Shown piece by piece: positions 44,039 through 51,972 of a stretch of 64,000 nucleotides of DNA. The position numbers were made by a program, and so were the translations under genes. Under the pieces are notes generated by a model that worked only from the letters and a program-made list of their open reading frames with translations, made no database searches and had not been told where the DNA came from. The DNA comes from Palsa-506 sp963836355 (GTDB lineage: Bacteria > Actinomycetota > Actinomycetes > Streptosporangiales > Streptosporangiaceae), in contig CAWIJO010000004.1 in NCBI GenBank assembly GCA_963836355.1, forward strand, positions 1 through 64,000, in the 5' to 3' direction. Numbering within the stretch: the stretch's first letter is position 1; the number at the start of each line of letters is the position of its first letter.

Positions 44039-45012
44039 CCATTCCAGCCGGCATCAAGTTCCTAGCCGTCGTGGTGGTACGCGACGGCCAGCTGCCGGCC
44101 GGCGCGGACGAGACGGTGGCCGAGGCTGGCGGCGCGGTGCTGGTGGCGGGGTCGCAGGCCGCCGAGGCGGCCGGCCGGCTGGACTCGGCCAGCCAGGTAT
44201 GGCTGGCAGAGCGGTCCTCGGTCGCTCCGGCCGCGCTGGCCAGCGCACTGGCCCAGGCACTGCCTGGCGTGGACATGGTGCTGCTGCCCGAGTCACCAGA
44301 CGGCCGTGATCTCGCGCCGAGGCTGGCCGTGGCCCTGGGCCGGCCCCTGCTGGCCGGAGCCGTCCGGTGCGCACCGAAGGAGGTGGAGGTGACCAGGCTC
44401 GACGACCGGCTGTCGGTGCGGGTGGGGGTGGACGGGCCGGTGGTGGTGACGCTGCGGCCCGGTAGCCGCGGCAAGCCCGAGCCGGTGGCCCCGGTTCAGG
44501 TGAGCATGCTGTCGATGGCCGCGACTGGGACCAGCTGCGATGCCGAGAGCATCGAGGTGCTGCAGCCAGAGCCAAGTACGGTGGACCTGGCCGAGGCCCG
44601 CCGGATCGTGGGCGGCGGTGCCGGCCTGGTGCCGGCCGGCGCGGACGGCGCGGCCGTGATGCGGCTGCTGGCCGGCGTGGGAGCCGCGCTCGCGGCGAGC
44701 GCCGGCGGCACCCGGGTTGTGACCGACGCAGGCTGGATGAGCTACGACCGGCAGATCGGCACCACCGGGGTGGCCGTCAGCCCGGAGCTGTACATCGCGT
44801 TCGGCATCTCCGGCGCCGCGCAGCACGTCGGCGGGCTCGGCGCGCCGGAGCATGTGGTGAGCGTAAATACCGACCCGTCCTGCCCGATGACGGCAATGGC
44901 CGATCTCGGCATCGTCGCCGACGCCCCGGCAGTGCTGAGGGAACTGGCCGAGCGGCTCGGCGTGACCGCGGCGCTGGCGGGCCTTTCGACGGGGGCGAGC
45001 CATGCCGGATAA
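44035..45012 (+). CDS. etfA: Electron transfer flavoprotein alpha subunit (FixB-like)
   Basis: A 325-aa ETF alpha. The C-terminal FAD-binding domain shows SYDRQIGTTGVAVSPELYIA, FGISGAAQHVGG and VNTDPSCPMTAMADLGIVAD, matching the ETF-alpha consensus (R-Q-I-G-x-T-G ... G-I-S-G-A-x-Q-H). The N-terminal half is poorly conserved. With EtfB it accepts electrons from a partner and hands them to FixC. ATGA overlap with the OYE2 stop. Placing it directly after two flavin oxidoreductases suggests that these are its electron donors. Confidence 0.85.
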   Translation: MTIPAGIKFLAVVVVRDGQLPAGADETVAEAGGAVLVAGSQAAEAAGRLDSASQVWLAERSSVAPAALASALAQALPGVDMVLLPESPDGRDLAPRLAVALGRPLLAGAVRCAPKEVEVTRLDDRLSVRVGVDGPVVVTLRPGSRGKPEPVAPVQVSMLSMAATGTSCDAESIEVLQPEPSTVDLAEARRIVGGGAGLVPAGADGAAVMRLLAGVGAALAASAGGTRVVTDAGWMSYDRQIGTTGVAVSPELYIAFGISGAAQHVGGLGAPEHVVSVNTDPSCPMTAMADLGIVADAPAVLRELAERLGVTAALAGLSTGASHAG

Positions 45013-46315
45013 CGCGCTGACCGTCGACGCGGTGGTCGTCGGCGCCGGGCCCGCGGGGTCGGCGGCGGCACTGGAGCTTGCCAATGCAGGCCGCGATGTG
45101 GTCCTGGTGGAGCGCGGGGCCTTCCCGGGCGCCAAGAACGTCTACGGCGGCGTGGTGTACGGGCGGATCCTCGACGAGATCGTGCCGCAGTGGTGGACCG
45201 AGGTACCGGTGCAGCGGTGGGTAACCCGGCGCGCCACCATGCTGATGACGCCGACCCAGGCGCTGACCGTCGACTACCGCACCAGTGCCTGGGATCGGCC
45301 GCCCTACAACGGGATGACCACCTATCGCGCCGACTTCGACACCTGGCTGGCTGGCAAGGCGGTAACGGCCGGCGCCCGGCTGGTCAGCTCGACAGTGGCC
45401 ACCAGCCTGCTGCGGGACTCAGCCGGACGGATCGTCGGCGTGCGCACAGACCGGCCCGACGGCGACATCCGCGCCAGGATCGTGATCGCCTGCGACGGCG
45501 TGAACTCGTTCCTGGCCAAGGAGGCCGGGCTGTTGCCGCGCACCAGCCCGGCCCACACCACGCTGGGCGTCAAGGAGACTCTCGCGCTGCCGCGCGAGGT
45601 GATTGACGAGCGGTTCGGCTTGGTCGGCGACCAGGGCCTTGACATCGAGATGGTGGGCTGCACCAGCGGGATCCCCGGCGGTGGCTTCCTGTACACCAAC
45701 CTCGACACGGTCAACGTGGGCGTCGTGGTCGGGCTCGAGGGCCTGGCCGAGGCTAAGACCCGGCCCGAGGAGCTCGTCGCCGGCGTCAAGGCGCACCCGG
45801 CGATCGCGCCATACCTGCGGGGCGCGGAGCTGAAGGAGTATTCCGCCCACCTGATCCCCGAGGGCGGCTACCGGTCCATGCCGCGGCTGGCCATCGACGG
45901 CATGCTGGTGGCCGGCGACGCCGCATCCATGTGCCTGGCTGCCGGGCTATGGCTGGAGGGCGTCAACTTCGCGATCGGCGCCGGGCTGGCAGCAGGCCAG
46001 ACCGCCGCCGAGGCGATAGCGGCAGGCGACACCTCCGCCCGCGGCCTGGCCGGCTACCGGCGGCGGCTGGAGTCAAGCTTCGTCCTTGCCGATCACAAGC
46101 GGCTGCGCAACGCGGCCGACATCGTGCTCGCCGACCGGATGCAGCGCGACTACCCGGGACTGGCCTGCGACTTCGTCGAGCAGGTGTTCACCGTCACCAA
46201 CCCGCATCCCAAGCTTGGCATGGCCAGGGAGTTCTTCCGGGCGGTCAGCCTCAACAAGGTCCGGCTGCGGCATCTGGCGAAGGACGGCTGGCAGGCGCTC
46301 CGGGCATATCGATGA
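45002..46315 (+). CDS. fixC: ETF:quinone oxidoreductase-like flavoprotein (FixC-like)
   Basis: A 437-aa FAD protein: dinucleotide motif VVVGAGPAGSAAALELANAG, the family box FPGAKNVYGGVVYGRILDE, and LVAGDAASMCLAAGLWLEGVNFA for FAD and quinone-site contacts, as in FixC and the flavin part of ETF-QO. It takes electrons from EtfAB and, with FixX, passes them to quinone at the membrane. It overlaps etfA by 11 nt and is followed by fixX after 15 nt. In a mycofactocin operon lacking mftG it is the best candidate for connecting the cofactor to respiration. Confidence 0.88.
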   Translation: MPDNALTVDAVVVGAGPAGSAAALELANAGRDVVLVERGAFPGAKNVYGGVVYGRILDEIVPQWWTEVPVQRWVTRRATMLMTPTQALTVDYRTSAWDRPPYNGMTTYRADFDTWLAGKAVTAGARLVSSTVATSLLRDSAGRIVGVRTDRPDGDIRARIVIACDGVNSFLAKEAGLLPRTSPAHTTLGVKETLALPREVIDERFGLVGDQGLDIEMVGCTSGIPGGGFLYTNLDTVNVGVVVGLEGLAEAKTRPEELVAGVKAHPAIAPYLRGAELKEYSAHLIPEGGYRSMPRLAIDGMLVAGDAASMCLAAGLWLEGVNFAIGAGLAAGQTAAEAIAAGDTSARGLAGYRRRLESSFVLADHKRLRNAADIVLADRMQRDYPGLACDFVEQVFTVTNPHPKLGMAREFFRAVSLNKVRLRHLAKDGWQALRAYR

Positions 46316-46330
46316 GGGAGCGAAACACAG

Positions 46331-46621
46331 ATGAGCTACGCCGAGATGTCCTTCGACGAGCGGATGGCCAGCGTCGAGTTCCGGGTCGGCGAACGGGCGC
46401 ACATCACGGTCGACTCCGACGTATGCCGTTCCTGCACGACCAAGGAGTGCGTACACGCCTGTCCGGCCAGCCTGTTCGTGCCGACTGCCGGCGGCGGCAT
46501 CCTCTTCAACTACGAGCAGTGCTTCGAATGCGGAACCTGCTATCAGGTGTGCAATCGCGAGGGAGCTATCTCCTGGAGCTATCCCGCGGGCGGCGACGGC
46601 GTCGTGTTCCGGAGAGGGTGA
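46331..46621 (+). CDS. fixX: Ferredoxin-like protein (FixX-like)
   Basis: A 96-aa iron-sulfur protein with CRSCTTKECVHACP (C-x2-C-x4-C-x3-C-P) and CFECGTCYQVC (C-x2-C-x2-C-x3-C), the arrangement of FixX and of the C-terminal domain of ETF-QO. GAGGGAG precedes the ATG. It is the electron-conducting partner of FixC. Confidence 0.9.
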   Translation: MSYAEMSFDERMASVEFRVGERAHITVDSDVCRSCTTKECVHACPASLFVPTAGGGILFNYEQCFECGTCYQVCNREGAISWSYPAGGDGVVFRRG

Positions 46622-46627
46622 GGGAGC

Positions 46628-47507
46628 ATGGTGGTGATCGTTGCGGCGCTTGGCTGGTCCTGGCGCGAGACCGAAGTCGACCCGCTCACCGGGGCAGTTA
46701 GCGCCGACCGCCGCGACCGCGGGCCGAACCGGTCGGAGCTCGCTGCCCTCGAGCACGCGCTGCGCTTGGCGGAACGGTGGGATGCTCAGGTGGTCGCGGC
46801 CACCGTCGGCCCGGCCGAGGCCGATGCGATGCTGCGGGACGCGCTGGCGGCAGGCGCTGCTCAGGGGCTGCGCGTCGAGCCGGCCAGCTGGACGGCGGCC
46901 CCGCGCCCGGCAGGCCTTGTCGGCGGCGAGCAGGAATCCGCCGCCGCGCTCGCCGCGGCCCTGCGCCAGCATTACGGGGTGCCGGATTCTGGTGCTATGC
47001 GGCGACCTAGCGGCCGACCGGGCCACCGGCTCATTCCCAGCGTTCCTGGCTGCGTCACTGAATGCGGCGCAGGCCCTGGGCTGCTTGCGGCTGGAGCCCG
47101 CGGACGACCGCGCGCTGCGGGTGCACCGACGCCTCGACGGCGGTCGCCGCGAAGTGCTGATGGTGCGGCCGCCTGCCGTCGTATCGGTCGAGGCGGCCGG
47201 GGTACGGCTGCGGCGTGCCGGGCTGCCGGCCACCCTGGCCAGCGAGAACGCCGCGATCACGGTGGCCGGCACGTCGGCCGCCGCCGCGGCGCGGCGGATC
47301 CGGGTGCTGGGCGCACATCCGTACCGGCCCCGGCCGCGCGAGCTTGCAGGTCCGTCCGGTTCGGCGCTGCGAAGGACGCTGGAGCTCACCGGAGCGCTGG
47401 TAGAGCGCACCCCGCCCACCGTGCTGGGTCCGCTGTCCCCGGGACGTGCTGCCGACGAACTGCTCGGGTACCTGCGTCGCCACGGCTATCTCGCCACGGG
47501 TGACTAG
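46628..47507 (+). pseudogene. etfB: Electron transfer flavoprotein beta subunit (FixA-like), frameshifted
   Basis: From GTG/ATG 46628 the frame gives DPLTGAVSADRRDRGPNRSE, LAALEHALRLAERW and VVAATVGPAEADAMLRDALA, the ETF beta N-terminus. Near 46986 coding moves by one base: LVLCGDLAADRATGSFPAFL, the nucleotide-binding loop, then continues to TAG 47505-47507. The break lies in GCCGGATTCTGG; GGATCT would restore VPDLVLCGD. The C-terminus GPLSPGRAADELLGYLRRHG is normal. If the shift is real, EtfA has no partner here. The last 8 nt overlap mftE. Confidence 0.85.
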
Positions 47508-48288
47508 ATTGGTCGCGAGGCTCGCCGACCAGAGCTGGCCGGACCTAGTCAGCCGGAAGCCGCTCGTCGTGCTGCCGCTGGGGTCCTGCGAGCAGCACGG
47601 CCCGCACCTGCCGCTGGATACCGACCTCGCCGTCGCGCAGGACGTGGCCGAACGAGCCGTCGCACTGCTCTGCGATGACACGAGCATCCTCGTCGCGCCC
47701 GGCCAGGCATACGGGGCCAGCGGCGAGCACGAGGGCTTCCCTGGCACCGTGTCGATCGGGCACGAGGCACTGTCGCTGCTGATCGTGGAGCTTGGCCGCT
47801 CGATGCTGCGTTGGGCCGGCCGACTGCTAGTTGTCAACGGGCACGGCGGCAACCTTCCCAGCATGCCCGCCGCAGTCACCACGCTGCGGCGCGAGGGCAG
47901 CGACGCCGCATGGTGGCCATGCCTTCCGCCCGGCGGTGACCTGCACGCCGGGCACGCGGAGACCTCGATGATGCTGGCGCTGCGCAGCACGGCAGTGCAC
48001 GCGGAGCGCGCCGTCGCCGGCCCGTGCGAGCCGATCGAGCAGCTGATGGGCCGGCTGATCGCCAAGTCCGTCCGCGGGGTCAGCGAGTCCGGCGTGCTCG
48101 GGGATCCCGCGGGGGCCAGCGCCCAGCAGGGCGTGAAGCTGCTGGCCGGGATGGCGGCTCGGCTCGCCCGCGACGTCAGGGTGTGGCGAGTCAATGAGCA
48201 GGGGCGCCTGGCAGGCCTGCTGCCCGGGTCCGTGCGGGCGCCCGCCACCGGACCCGCATCTGCATCGGCGGCCGGAGCCAAGGCATGA
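47500..48288 (+). CDS. mftE: Mycofactocin peptidase (creatininase family)
   Basis: A 262-aa creatininase-fold metalloprotein. Metal ligands are visible in LPLGSCEQHGPHLPLDTD (Glu, His, Asp), VNGHGGN and HAGHAETSMML (His and Glu). MftE cleaves the modified MftA and frees the C-terminal dipeptide core. GTG 47500 overlaps the end of etfB by 8 nt; the in-frame upstream codons belong to etfB. The stop overlaps the SDR start (ATGA). Confidence 0.92.
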   Translation: MTRLVARLADQSWPDLVSRKPLVVLPLGSCEQHGPHLPLDTDLAVAQDVAERAVALLCDDTSILVAPGQAYGASGEHEGFPGTVSIGHEALSLLIVELGRSMLRWAGRLLVVNGHGGNLPSMPAAVTTLRREGSDAAWWPCLPPGGDLHAGHAETSMMLALRSTAVHAERAVAGPCEPIEQLMGRLIAKSVRGVSESGVLGDPAGASAQQGVKLLAGMAARLARDVRVWRVNEQGRLAGLLPGSVRAPATGPASASAAGAKA

Positions 48289-49071
48289 TCGGCCAGCCGG
48301 TCGCGGTGGTCACCGGCGCCGCGCGGGGCATCGGCGCCGCTGTGGTCCGGCGGCTAGCCGGAGACGGCTGGGCCGTGGTCGCGGTCGACCGCTGCGCCGA
48401 CGACCTGGATGTGCCGTACCCGCTCGCCAGCCCGGACCAGCTCGCCGCGCTCGCCGCGGCTTTCCCGCAGGTTCGCCCGGTGCAGGCGGACGTCCGTGAC
48501 GCCACCGCAATGGCCGGTGCCGTCGAGGCGGCTGAGCGCGAGTTCGGGCGGCTGGACGCCGCAGTGGCCGCGGCGGCGGTCATTCTCGGCGGCGGCCCGG
48601 CATGGGAGCTGTCGGACGCGGACTGGCGGACGCTTCTTGACGTGGACGTGACCGGGGTACTGAACCTGGCACGCGCCGCCGTGCCGGCGCTTTTGCGCAA
48701 TCCGCAGCCCCGGCACGGCCGCTTCGTGGCGCTAGCCTCGGCCGCAGCGCACAGCGGCCTGTGGCGGCTCGGCGGGTACTGCGCAGCCAAGCATGCCGTG
48801 CTCGGCTTGGTCCGCGCCCTGGCCTGTGACCTGCAGGGAACCGGGGTGAACGCGGTCGCCATATCTCCCGGGTCCACCAGGACCGACATGCTGCAGGCGA
48901 CCGCGGACATTTACCAGCTCGCCGACGCCGGGCAACTCGCCGACCACCAGCTGGTGCGCCTGGCTGCTCGAGCCGGAGGAGGTGGCATCGGTCGTGGCAT
49001 GGGCCTGCTCGCCCGAGGCCAGCGCCGTCACCGGTTCCGTGCTGCACGCAGACGGCGGATTCACGGGATGA
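48285..49071 (+). pseudogene. Mycofactocin-coupled SDR oxidoreductase, frameshifted
   Basis: ATG 48285. Rossmann motif VVTGAARGIGAAVVRRLAGDG, then GRLDAAVAAAA, ALASAAAHSGLWRLGGYCAAKHA (Ser, Tyr-x3-Lys catalytic residues) and VNAVAISPGSTRTDML. Near 48962 the coding pattern shifts: LLEPEEVASVVAWACSPEAS, AVTGSVLHADGGFTG, stop TGA 49069-49071. One extra base, or a 4-nt repeat of GCTG, explains it. Mycofactocin-coupled SDRs hold NAD permanently and pass hydride to mycofactocin instead of exchanging it. Because of the shift the frame runs on into mftF, imitating a fusion. Confidence 0.85.
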
Positions 49072-50585
49072 CGCGACTGCACCCGACCGATGCCGGCCTG
49101 CTCGCCGAACTGGCGCCGCCTTCAGATACCAGGCTGCCGAACGGCTTCGCCGTCGAGCTCGCCGACGACGTGCACCGCTCCCGTGACGGTCGGCTGATAC
49201 TCGGCGGCTCGCCCCCCAGGCTGCTGCGGTTCAGCAAGCCGGCGGTGCTAATTCTCGAACCTGGCAGGTTTACCGTGGTGGACGCGGCGACGGCGGCAAT
49301 GGCCCGGCGGCTCGTGGACATCGGTGTCGTGCACCCGCGCCCCCCTGCTCAGCCCGTCCGCGACGTCACAATCGTGATCCCGGTACGGGATCGGGCTAGC
49401 CTGCTGCACCAGCTGCTGGCAGCCCTGCGTGCCGACCCAGAGACATCGGGCGTTCCGGCAATTGTCGTCGACGACGGATCAGTGAACGGCGCCGCGGTAG
49501 CCTCGGTGACCCGCCTGCACGGCGCCACCCTGCTCGTTCATCCGCACAACCAAGGGCCCGCTGCGGCGCGCAACACGGGGCTAGGTCACGCCAGGACCGG
49601 ATATGTCGCCTTCTGTGACTCTGACGTGCTGCCTCAGCCCGGTTGGCTGAGTCCGCTGCTGGCGCAGTTCGCCGATCCCGCACTGGCGCTGGCCGCGCCC
49701 CAGATAGTCGGCATACCACAGCGTCATCCAGACTGCCTTGACAGGTACGAGGACGTCCGGTCGCCGCTGGGCATGGGCGGGCGCGAGGCACCGATCGTGC
49801 CGCTGTCCGCGCTGGCATACGTCCCGGGCGCGGCACTGGTGGTCCGCAGGGCGGCCGTGGGCGGCGGATTCGCCCCGGAACTCAGGTTCGGCGAAGACGT
49901 CGACCTGTGCCTGCGACTGCATCGGGCCGGCTGGCGAATGCACTACGTGCCCAGCGCCCGGGTGGGCCATTACCACCGCGCCAGTCTGCGTAGCTGGGTC
50001 GCACAGCGAGCCAGCTACGGGTCCGGAGCGGCCGAACTGGCCCAGCGGCACCCTGGCCAGGTGCCGCCATTGAACGCCGCCCCATGGTCGGTTGCGGCGT
50101 GCGCGCTCGTCCTCCGCGGACGGCCGGTCCCGCTCGGCGTTGCCGTGGCGCTGACCGCGGGGGCAGCGATACGCCTGATCCGCCGAATACCCGACGCGGA
50201 CACCCCCGTGCGAGCCGGCGCGCTGCTCACGCTGGCTGCAATGCGCGGCGCAGCCGAACAGCTGACGCAGTGCGCCACCAGGCACTACTGGCCGGTTGCC
50301 GTACTCGCTGCCGTGATGAACCGACGGGCACGACACGTGCTCATTGTCGGCGCCGCAATCGAGGGGCTGATCGACTGCCGGCGGAGCGGCGCGTGCCTTA
50401 ACCCCCTCGTCTACCTGCTGATCCGACGGCTGGATGACTTGGCTTACGGAGCGGGCCTGTGGGGTGGCGCCATCCGCCACCGCACCATCGCACCCTTGAT
50501 CCCGCGATTGGCAAGCACACGAGGCAGACCCGGACGCGACATGCGCAGTCCGCCCGAGCGGGCAAGGATCGGCCCGGACGCCTGA
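49068..50585 (+). CDS. mftF: Mycofactocin glycosyltransferase
   Basis: A 505-aa family 2 glycosyltransferase that adds the beta-1,4-glucose chain to the mycofactocin core. The N-terminal 100 residues with GFAVELADDVHRSRDGRLIL, LGGSPPRLLRFS are specific to MftF. GT-A motifs: VTIVIPVRDRASLL, IVVDDGSVN, NQGPAAARNTGLGHA, FCDSDVLPQPGWL (D-x-D) and ELRFGEDVDLCLRL. The C-terminal 170 residues contain hydrophobic segments suggesting membrane attachment. ATG 49068 overlaps the SDR stop (ATGA). It ends the operon. Confidence 0.92.
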   Translation: MTRLHPTDAGLLAELAPPSDTRLPNGFAVELADDVHRSRDGRLILGGSPPRLLRFSKPAVLILEPGRFTVVDAATAAMARRLVDIGVVHPRPPAQPVRDVTIVIPVRDRASLLHQLLAALRADPETSGVPAIVVDDGSVNGAAVASVTRLHGATLLVHPHNQGPAAARNTGLGHARTGYVAFCDSDVLPQPGWLSPLLAQFADPALALAAPQIVGIPQRHPDCLDRYEDVRSPLGMGGREAPIVPLSALAYVPGAALVVRRAAVGGGFAPELRFGEDVDLCLRLHRAGWRMHYVPSARVGHYHRASLRSWVAQRASYGSGAAELAQRHPGQVPPLNAAPWSVAACALVLRGRPVPLGVAVALTAGAAIRLIRRIPDADTPVRAGALLTLAAMRGAAEQLTQCATRHYWPVAVLAAVMNRRARHVLIVGAAIEGLIDCRRSGACLNPLVYLLIRRLDDLAYGAGLWGGAIRHRTIAPLIPRLASTRGRPGRDMRSPPERARIGPDA

Positions 50586-50668
50586 GCGCTTACACCGCCA
50601 ACGTTTCCGCAACGAGCGCGTCGCCACCCCGGTGCTGAGCCGTTGGCCTGCCCGTGAGCAGAGCGGGC

Positions 50669-51472
50669 TCATTCCTGACGATGTATGGCGGAGCTGATTG
50701 CCCCGAGCAGCGTGTCTGCCAGCGCGGCCGGACAGATCAAGATATCCGACAGCCAGGGCTCGGGCTGGTTATAGGCCAGTTCGGAGCCGTCTATTCGCGA
50801 GGCATGCAGCCCGGCGGCCCGGGCTACCGCGACCGGCGCGGCAGAGTCCCACTCATGCAGCGTGCCGGTATGCACGTAAGCGTCCGCATCCCCGCAGATC
50901 ACGGTAGCGGCCTTCGCCCCGGCTGAGCCGAGCGGCAGCAGCACCGCGCCGATCAGCCCGGCGAGCCGCGGCGCAAAATCGGGCGGCCTGGTGCGGCTGA
51001 CCACCACCTTGAGCTGGCTTTGGCCGGACTGAGCCGCCGAACCGACCAGAGGTGTTGAGCCGACCGAGGGCTCGGCCTCCGGACCTGGCCACGAGCCGAC
51101 CGTGCTCAAAATCTTGCCCCGGGCCGGTAGCGCCACCGCTCCGGAGGTGAGCTCGCCCCGTTCCCAAAGGGCTACGTGCACCGCCCAGTCCGTTCGCCCT
51201 GGCTCGCCGAATTCCCTAGTGCCGTCCAGCGGGTCCACGATCCAGACCCGGTCCGCCGACAGCCGGGCAAGGTCATCGACGCCTTCCTCGGACAGTACCG
51301 CGTCGCCAGGGCGCTGCCGGGCGAGTTCGGCAGCCAGGAACTCATGCGAAAGCCGGTCGCCGTCCTGCCGCAGGGTCTCCGGATCTCCCCGGCCCGCCCG
51401 CAGCTTCAGCAGTAGCTGGCCGGCCGCTGCGGCGAGATCATGAGCCAAGCGGTTGTCATCGAAAGAAGGCAC
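50669..51472 (-). CDS. cysQ: CysQ-like 3'(2'),5'-bisphosphate nucleotidase (inositol monophosphatase family)
   Basis: A 267-aa member of the lithium-sensitive phosphatase family. Metal sites: LSEEGVDD (Glu-Glu), WIVDPLDGTREF (D-P-L-D-G-T) and EWDSAAPVAVARAAG. It probably removes the 3' phosphate from PAP formed in sulfate assimilation; inositol phosphate activity cannot be excluded. It converges with mftF (84 bp between) and has no evident link to the mycofactocin genes. GTG 51472 is used as start. Confidence 0.85.
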   Translation of the reverse strand: MPSFDDNRLAHDLAAAAGQLLLKLRAGRGDPETLRQDGDRLSHEFLAAELARQRPGDAVLSEEGVDDLARLSADRVWIVDPLDGTREFGEPGRTDWAVHVALWERGELTSGAVALPARGKILSTVGSWPGPEAEPSVGSTPLVGSAAQSGQSQLKVVVSRTRPPDFAPRLAGLIGAVLLPLGSAGAKAATVICGDADAYVHTGTLHEWDSAAPVAVARAAGLHASRIDGSELAYNQPEPWLSDILICPAALADTLLGAISSAIHRQE

Positions 51473-51972
51473 ACAATCCCGCCCATCACGTCAAAGCTCA
51501 CATCAGGCTAGTGCGCCCCCGAGCCGCAGCCCGCAGCACCGGTGCTCGTCGGTGACCGCCGTCAGGTCATGGGATCATCGAGTTCGAGCTCAGACTTCGC
51601 ATGCTGGCGGGCTGCTTGGGCGGAGCCGCGTCGGTACTGACATGGCTGCTTCCGAACCCCATCGCCGAAGGGCACCGGCCACTGGCGATCCGTTTCTGCC
51701 TTGTCCAGGCCGTCCAGATAGGACAGCTGGCTGCGGGCGGGAGATGCCACACCAGCCTGGCTGCCACTGCGAACGTCACCGCGTCTTCTTGGGCATCACT
51801 GTCAATCGCCGAGGAATTATGTTCCATCCTGCAGCCCGACGATGGCACTCGGACCCTCTCCCAGCCAATGCCAGTATGTACATATTTACGGCTTGTCTAT
51901 GGAAAACGGCGTATCTCGCAATTAGTGTCAGCGGCGGCACGGGAAGTCACCGGCGACATGAAGGGATACGCC
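51473..51972. promoter_or_regulatory. Upstream region of the GH3 gene
   Basis: No convincing gene. The last 150 bp are A/T-richer, with the palindrome TATGTACATA (51875-51884) that may be a regulator site, and AAGGGA 6 nt before ATG 51973. Confidence 0.4.

Noticed and set aside
38699..48962. Programmed frameshifting in mftB and etfB because of the shared GCCGGATTCT
   Set aside because: No slippery heptamer or downstream structure is evident and the genes are normally continuous; errors or mutations are simpler.
48285..50585. A single 766-aa fusion of an SDR and a glycosyltransferase
   Set aside because: The SDR C-terminus is present in the neighbouring frame and ends in a TGA that overlaps an ATG for MftF. 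The fusion is created by a frameshift in the SDR gene.
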